From CAMEON01 sp045531965 (GTDB lineage Bacteria > Bacillota > Clostridia > Oscillospirales > CAG-272), in NCBI GenBank assembly GCA_045531965.1, contig JAZSFA010000045.1:26004-90003 (forward strand): a stretch of DNA of 64,000 bases, read 5' to 3'. Below the pieces are notes generated by a model that saw nothing but the letters and a program-made list of their open reading frames with translations, was not told the DNA's origin and did not search any database. Below are positions 60,359-64,000 of this stretch, one piece after another (the stretch's first letter is position 1; every line of letters starts with the position of its first letter). The translations under genes and the position numbers were made by a program.

Positions 60359-61059
60359 GAGCGTATGATGCGGTAATACCTGCTACCTTTTTATCTCGCC
60401 CAAATCGTTTCGTAGCACAGGTTCTTTTAGATGGGAAGGAAATCTCCGTTCATGTAAAAAACACAGGACGTTGCAGGGAGCTGCTGCGAGAAGGCGTGCA
60501 GGTATATCTGACTCGCAGTGATCATCCAAATCGAAAGACAATGTATGATCTTGTCACGGTCAGACATCCGCTATCCGATACAGAGGATACACTGGTTAAT
60601 GTGGATTCTCAACTGCCTAATGCCATCGCCTTGAACTATTTGTCAACTTCGGGGACGTTTTCACCTACAGCCTCCTTTGAAAGGGAAGTCACCCATGGGG
60701 ATTCCCGCTTTGATCTTTGCGTTAGGGAAGGGCATCAACGAACCTTTGTGGAAGTCAAAGGGGTTACTTTGGTGTCCCATCGTGTTGCTTTGTTCCCGGA
60801 TGCCCCTACCGAACGGGGGATCAAGCACCTACGTGGACTGTCACGCTGCTGTGACGCGGGAGACAGTGCCATTGCCATGTTTGTGATCCAAAGGAACGAT
60901 GTGGATTTACTCCGCCCCAATAAATTGACTCACCCGGCGTTTGCCGAGACGCTCCGTGCGGCTCAAGAACACGGTGTACGGATCCTGGCGATTGCTTGCG
61001 ATGTGACTCCGACAGATATCACCGTTTTAAGAGAAGTTCCTGTAGATTTGAATCAGTAA
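60355..61059 (+). CDS. sfsA: SfsA-family DNA/RNA-binding protein (nuclease-like)
   Basis: The 234-residue protein has the OB-like N-terminus (AVIPATFLSRPNRFVAQVLL) and a PD-(D/E)XK-like C-terminal domain: SRFDLCVREG, TFVEVKGVTLV and FPDAPTERGIKHLRGL. SfsA proteins bind DNA and some cleave nucleic acid; the classical name comes from sugar-fermentation stimulation. The start overlaps DUF4364. A strong terminator follows. Confidence 0.93.
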   Translation: MRAYDAVIPATFLSRPNRFVAQVLLDGKEISVHVKNTGRCRELLREGVQVYLTRSDHPNRKTMYDLVTVRHPLSDTEDTLVNVDSQLPNAIALNYLSTSGTFSPTASFEREVTHGDSRFDLCVREGHQRTFVEVKGVTLVSHRVALFPDAPTERGIKHLRGLSRCCDAGDSAIAMFVIQRNDVDLLRPNKLTHPAFAETLRAAQEHGVRILAIACDVTPTDITVLREVPVDLNQ

Positions 61060-61115
61060 AAGGGCATTTGTTTGGGGATCTCTTTGGAGATCGCGAGATC
61101 AAATGCCTTTTATTG
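61058..61115 (+). terminator. Terminator after sfsA
   Basis: AAAAGGGCATTTG pairs with CAAATGCCTTTT, with an inner GATCTC/GAGATC hairpin, then TATTGTTT. It begins inside the sfsA stop codon. Confidence 0.85.
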
Positions 61116-61288
61116 TTTCATATTTTGGAAAAATGTCACAAACTTTGGTGCGATACATATGGCGTTTTTTACAAAAAAATGCGGAAAATGAGTGAAAATA
61201 AACAAAAGAAGGAATATATATTCGTTTAAAATGCAACAAAATATAGAAACAAACAAATATTTCAACAAAAATATGTTAAAAACAACTC

Positions 61289-61316
61289 TTGACATTATGC
61301 AAAATCATGATATAAT
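61289..61316 (+). promoter_or_regulatory. Promoter of the sigma-factor gene
   Basis: TTGACA (61289-61294), 16 bp and TATAAT (61311-61316). The 170 bp between this and the sfsA terminator are AT-rich with no gene seen. Confidence 0.9.
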
Positions 61317-61387
61317 AAAAGTGTATAAGAAAAAGTGTACCTATTTTCCCCTACGGGGGAGAAGAAGCGGTCAGAGAGGTGAGTTGT

Positions 61388-62026
61388 ATGATGAAAGATA
61401 AACCTCCCTTTGCCGACAAAAATGACGTATCTGTCAAAGAAGATCACGATACGGAAGCCCATGAAGGATTGCTCTCGCTGTTGCTTCGTGCCAGGGAAGG
61501 AAGCGGTGAAGCGTTACAAAAGCTTCGACAACGCTACCGTCCCCTCATTGATGCGTCGGTTTCCCGTTATGCCTATGATTATTTGAATCTTCAGGATGTT
61601 GCAGATCTGCAGGAAGAAGCGGATCGTGTGTTTTTAAGCGCAATATCGACGTACGATACAGAGCAGACCGGTGTGGATTTTGGTTTGTATGCCAAGATTT
61701 GTCTTCGTAATGGGCTAGTGTCGGAGATGAGACGATTGAGTGCCCGCCGCCGGCTGGGAATTGTCCCTTTGGAGGATCAGGAATTGCCTCAGGAAGCAGA
61801 TCCCTCGGCAGACATGGTGGAAACCGAGCAATTTCAAAAGCTGTATCAGACCATTCGACGAAACCTATCGGATTTTGAGAATCTGGTTTGGTGGCATTAC
61901 GTATCGGGTGTCAGTGTCAAAGAAATCGCGGTAAAGGTCGAAAAAGACGAACGATCCGTTCACAATGCCATATATCGTATCCGAAAAAAACTTAGAAGCC
62001 TTTTATCTCAAGAAAGAAAAACTTAA
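61388..62026 (+). CDS. Sigma-70-family RNA polymerase sigma factor, SigH-like
   Basis: The 212-residue protein has region 2 (LLLRAREGSGEALQKLRQRY, VADLQEEADRVFLSAISTYD) and region 4 with a helix-turn-helix (VSVKEIAVKVEKDERSVHNAIYRIRKKL). The length and layout resemble SigH/Spo0H of Bacillota rather than the primary sigma. The spore operon in the window makes this plausible, but other ECF-like factors look alike. GAGGTG lies 7 bp before the ATG at 61388. No anti-sigma gene is adjacent. Confidence 0.82.
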   Translation: MMKDKPPFADKNDVSVKEDHDTEAHEGLLSLLLRAREGSGEALQKLRQRYRPLIDASVSRYAYDYLNLQDVADLQEEADRVFLSAISTYDTEQTGVDFGLYAKICLRNGLVSEMRRLSARRRLGIVPLEDQELPQEADPSADMVETEQFQKLYQTIRRNLSDFENLVWWHYVSGVSVKEIAVKVEKDERSVHNAIYRIRKKLRSLLSQERKT

Positions 62027-62067
62027 GGATGCACCTTTGGCATCCTTATATGCCCTGATGGTTTAAG

Positions 62068-62130
62068 AAAAGCACGGAAACTTTCTCACCGAGGTTTTCC
62101 GAGATGACGGTGCAAGCCCGTCAAAGGGCG
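62068..62130 (+). other. Possible structured 5' UTR of the zinc-ribbon gene
   Basis: An AAGGATGC/GCATCCTT hairpin overlapping the sigma stop (62025-62047) precedes this. Here CGGAAA..TTTCCG and ACGG..CCGT form two stems, then a purine-rich stretch leads to GAGGAA before the ATG. It does not match a riboswitch I know. Confidence 0.35.
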
Positions 62131-62156
62131 AAATACATCAAAGTGAGGAAGAATCC

Positions 62157-62501
62157 ATGTACGAAGATGAAGTAATGGAACCCGTCGCAGAAGAAGTTAT
62201 TGATGCTCCCGAGGAGGTTGTGTATCAGGATGAAACTTTGGTCTGCAAGGAATGCGGTCAGGAGTTTGTGTTCACCGTAGGCGAGCAGAAGTTCTATGCA
62301 GAGAAGGGCTTTGTCAATAAGCCTAAGACCTGCAAGGCTTGTCGTGATGCCAAGAAGAACGCAGGCAAACCCGAGCGTCAGTATTTTGAGGCGGTATGTG
62401 CAGATTGCGGCGGAGTGGCAAAGGTTACCTTTGAGCCCAATCCCGAGCGTCCTGTCTATTGCAGCGCTTGCTTCGAGGCGAGAAGAAGACCCCGCGATTA
62501 A
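62157..62501 (+). CDS. Small zinc-ribbon protein
   Basis: The 114-residue protein has an acidic N-terminus of 27 residues and then two Cys4 units: CKECGQEF..CKACRDAKK and CADCGGVAK..CSACFEARR. The first resembles the probable zinc-binding domain common in Bacillota small proteins. The second is a similar knuckle pair. A nucleic-acid or protein-binding role is likely but unproven. It is followed by a terminator. Confidence 0.8.
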   Translation: MYEDEVMEPVAEEVIDAPEEVVYQDETLVCKECGQEFVFTVGEQKFYAEKGFVNKPKTCKACRDAKKNAGKPERQYFEAVCADCGGVAKVTFEPNPERPVYCSACFEARRRPRD

Positions 62502-62619
62502 GAGTTTTCTGCATTGATACAGACATCCCTTTTCGTAATCCATGGTGCCACATTGATGCGTCCGTGCTGTTTTCGTCTTGGTTTTGTCGATTGATCTTTG
62601 TAAACTCTCGGTTACGGTC

Positions 62620-62650
62620 GGAGGTGTCGGTTTCGGCACCTCCGTCTTCT
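62620..62650 (+). terminator. Terminator after the zinc-ribbon gene
   Basis: GGAGGTG and CACCTCC form a perfect stem (loop of 10 nt, extended by CGG pairing), then GTCTTCTTG. The 118 bp between the stop codon and this hairpin show nothing recognisable, and the 127 bp after it are AT-rich up to the next promoter. Confidence 0.75.
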
Positions 62651-62777
62651 TGTGCCAAAATTGATAATAACAAGAGAAAAACTTTCATTTTGATGACGGA
62701 AACCGCGAGAAAAAGATCGTTTATTTGGACAAACTGAAATTCTGGGAAAAAATCTTGCAAAAATATCAAAAAAACTC

Positions 62778-62806
62778 TTGCAATTTTATATGAGATAGTG
62801 TATAAT
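62778..62806 (+). promoter_or_regulatory. Promoter of gdhA
   Basis: TTGCAA (62778-62783), 17 bp and TATAAT (62801-62806). The leader has two short hairpins, ATACCTCGTTGGGTAT and GGCATTCCCTTTGCC. Confidence 0.85.
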
Positions 62807-62890
62807 ATGTGCATACCTCGTTGGGTATGGCATTCCCTTTGCCATAAGCCACGGGGGGATGTTCATTTCATATTCAAAAGGAGAACTACT

Positions 62891-64000
62891 ATGTCTTACG
62901 TAGATGAGATTATTGACAAAGTTATTGCCCAAAACCCCGGTCAGCCTGAATTCCATCAGACTGTCAAGGAGGTTCTGGATTCCCTCCGCCCCGTGGTTGA
63001 GGCTAACGAGGCTAAGTACCGCCGCGAGGCTCTCCTCGAGCGCATGACCATGCCCGAGCGTATCGTTATGTTCCGTGTTCCGTGGGTTGACGACAAGGGT
63101 CAGGCTCAGGTGAATATGGGTTACCGCGTTCAGTTCAACAGCGCCATTGGTCCCTACAAGGGAGGATTGCGCTTCCATCCCTCTGTAAACTTGTCTATCA
63201 TCAAGTTTCTGGGCTTTGAGCAGACCTTTAAGAACTCCCTGACCGGTCTCCCCATGGGCGGCGGTAAGGGCGGCTCTGACTTCGATCCCCGCGGTCGCTC
63301 CGACCGTGAGATCATGGCCTTCTGCCAGTCCTTCATGACCGAGCTGTTCCGCCACATCGGCCCCGATACCGACGTTCCCGCCGGTGACCTGGGCGTTGGT
63401 GCCCGCGAGGTCGCTTACATGTTCGGTCAGTACAAGAGACTGGTCAACCGCTATGAGGGCGTGCTGACCGGTAAGGGGCGTGCCTTCGGCGGCTCTCTGA
63501 TCCGTCCCGAGGCTACGGGCTACGGCGCCGTCTACTACACCGTGGAGATGCTGAAGTACCTGGGCGAGAGCATCGAGGGCAAGACCTTCGCTGTGTCGGG
63601 CTTCGGTAATGTGGCTTGGGGTACCGTCAAGAAGGTCACTGAGCTGGGCGGTAAGGTGGTCACCATTTCGGGTCCCGACGGTTACGTTTACGATCCCGAC
63701 GGTGTTGTTACCGAAGAGAAGATCAACTACATGCTCGAAATGCGTGCAAGCGGCCGCAACAAGGCTCAGGATTACGCTGACAAGTTCGGCGTTGAGTTCT
63801 TCGCAGGTCAGAAGCCCTGGGGCACCAAGGTTGACATCATCATGCCCTGCGCAACTCAGAACGAGGTCAACATGGCTGAGGCTGAGAAGATCGCTGCAAA
63901 CGGCGTAAAGTACTACATCGAGGTTTCCAACATGCCCACCACCAACGATGCACTTGCATTCCTTCAAAGTCGGATCGTAGCCATGTCGTTCTGTGAGCCA
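62891..64000 (+). CDS. gdhA: Glutamate dehydrogenase, 5' part
   Basis: The frame is open to the window end, giving 370 residues of an enzyme of about 445. It interconverts glutamate and 2-oxoglutarate plus ammonia. YKGGLRFHPSVNLSIIKFLG, the catalytic-lysine region PMGGGKGGSDFDP, DVPAGDLGVGARE and the Rossmann motif SGFGNVAWGT match the hexameric NADP-type (GdhA) family. AAAGGAGA precedes the ATG. The final residues after NDALAFLQS no longer match the expected KG..VAPSKAVNAGG, so the last ~40 bases may be faulty. Codon use is that of a highly expressed gene. Confidence 0.95.
   Translation, partial: MSYVDEIIDKVIAQNPGQPEFHQTVKEVLDSLRPVVEANEAKYRREALLERMTMPERIVMFRVPWVDDKGQAQVNMGYRVQFNSAIGPYKGGLRFHPSVNLSIIKFLGFEQTFKNSLTGLPMGGGKGGSDFDPRGRSDREIMAFCQSFMTELFRHIGPDTDVPAGDLGVGAREVAYMFGQYKRLVNRYEGVLTGKGRAFGGSLIRPEATGYGAVYYTVEMLKYLGESIEGKTFAVSGFGNVAWGTVKKVTELGGKVVTISGPDGYVYDPDGVVTEEKINYMLEMRASGRNKAQDYADKFGVEFFAGQKPWGTKVDIIMPCATQNEVNMAEAEKIAANGVKYYIEVSNMPTTNDALAFLQSRIVAMSFCEP

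Noticed and set aside
62068..62130. Known riboswitch before the zinc-ribbon gene
   Set aside because: I compared the conserved cores of c-di-GMP, ZTP and THF riboswitches as I know them and none fits; kept only as a possible structured UTR.
62786..63967. 393-codon frame antisense to gdhA
   Set aside because: gdhA on the plus strand has all family motifs, a promoter and a Shine-Dalgarno site; the antisense frame has none.

Overview
The window is bacterial chromosome from an endospore-forming Bacillota, most likely class Clostridia and plausibly an Oscillospirales-like gut lineage. The support is a complete eight-gene spoIIIA operon, two T-box leaders, an L27 with a Prp-cleavable N-terminal leader, consensus sigma-A promoters (TTGACA, 16-17 bp, TATAAT), strong GGAGG Shine-Dalgarno sites and frequent GTG/TTG starts. 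The species cannot be named from the sequence. No rRNA, tRNA or CRISPR array was seen.

Layout. 1-6993 (+): end of an S41 protease, greA, a membrane protein, and an operon of an EamA exporter with two glycosidases (a six-hairpin enzyme carrying a Cys4 cluster, and a GH36 alpha-galactosidase). 7001-12648 (-): rplJ-rplL with an L10 leader, a pair of paralogous membrane proteins, a 200-bp MITE-like element, and a divergent ParE/GyrB-like protein. 12707-31922 (+): a degenerate PP2C-like protein, infC-rpmI-rplT, an rRNA methyltransferase, dprA, topA, trmFO, then plsX-rnc-smc-ftsY-rdgB-yhbY-nadD-yqeK-rsfS. 31975-43569 (+): an orphan response regulator and HtrA, secG, a D,D-carboxypeptidase, an amidase, a T-box-controlled AMP-forming ligase, rplU-prp-rpmA, and a Val T-box with valS. 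44303-49526 (+): spoIIIAA-AH.

49532-57492 is an accessory island of about 8 kb. It is bounded by 40/41-bp inverted repeats whose outer 16 bp are identical. It holds a truncated TnpV-like gene, a possible uracil-DNA-glycosylase-like protein, a Sel1-repeat protein and a WYL regulator on the minus strand. Facing away from these on the plus strand are a WG-repeat protein, a soluble FtsH-like AAA+/M41 protease, a Cys-rich miniprotein, a DnaA-like half domain, a DnaG-like catalytic core, a CX5R phosphatase and an unknown protein. No transposase or integrase is visible. A WYL regulator divergent from an AAA+ protease, plus paired DnaA/DnaG derivatives, makes this the best candidate for an undescribed system, but its function is inferred only.

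57551-64000: a membrane protein and hom (-), then DUF4364-sfsA, a SigH-like sigma factor, a zinc-ribbon protein and the start of gdhA (+). The last ~40 bases of gdhA depart from the expected conserved sequence.

Most genes are housekeeping: translation and its autoregulated leaders, DNA topology and segregation, SRP targeting, phospholipid and NAD synthesis, sporulation. The island and the short intergenic inverted-repeat elements are the main accessory components.
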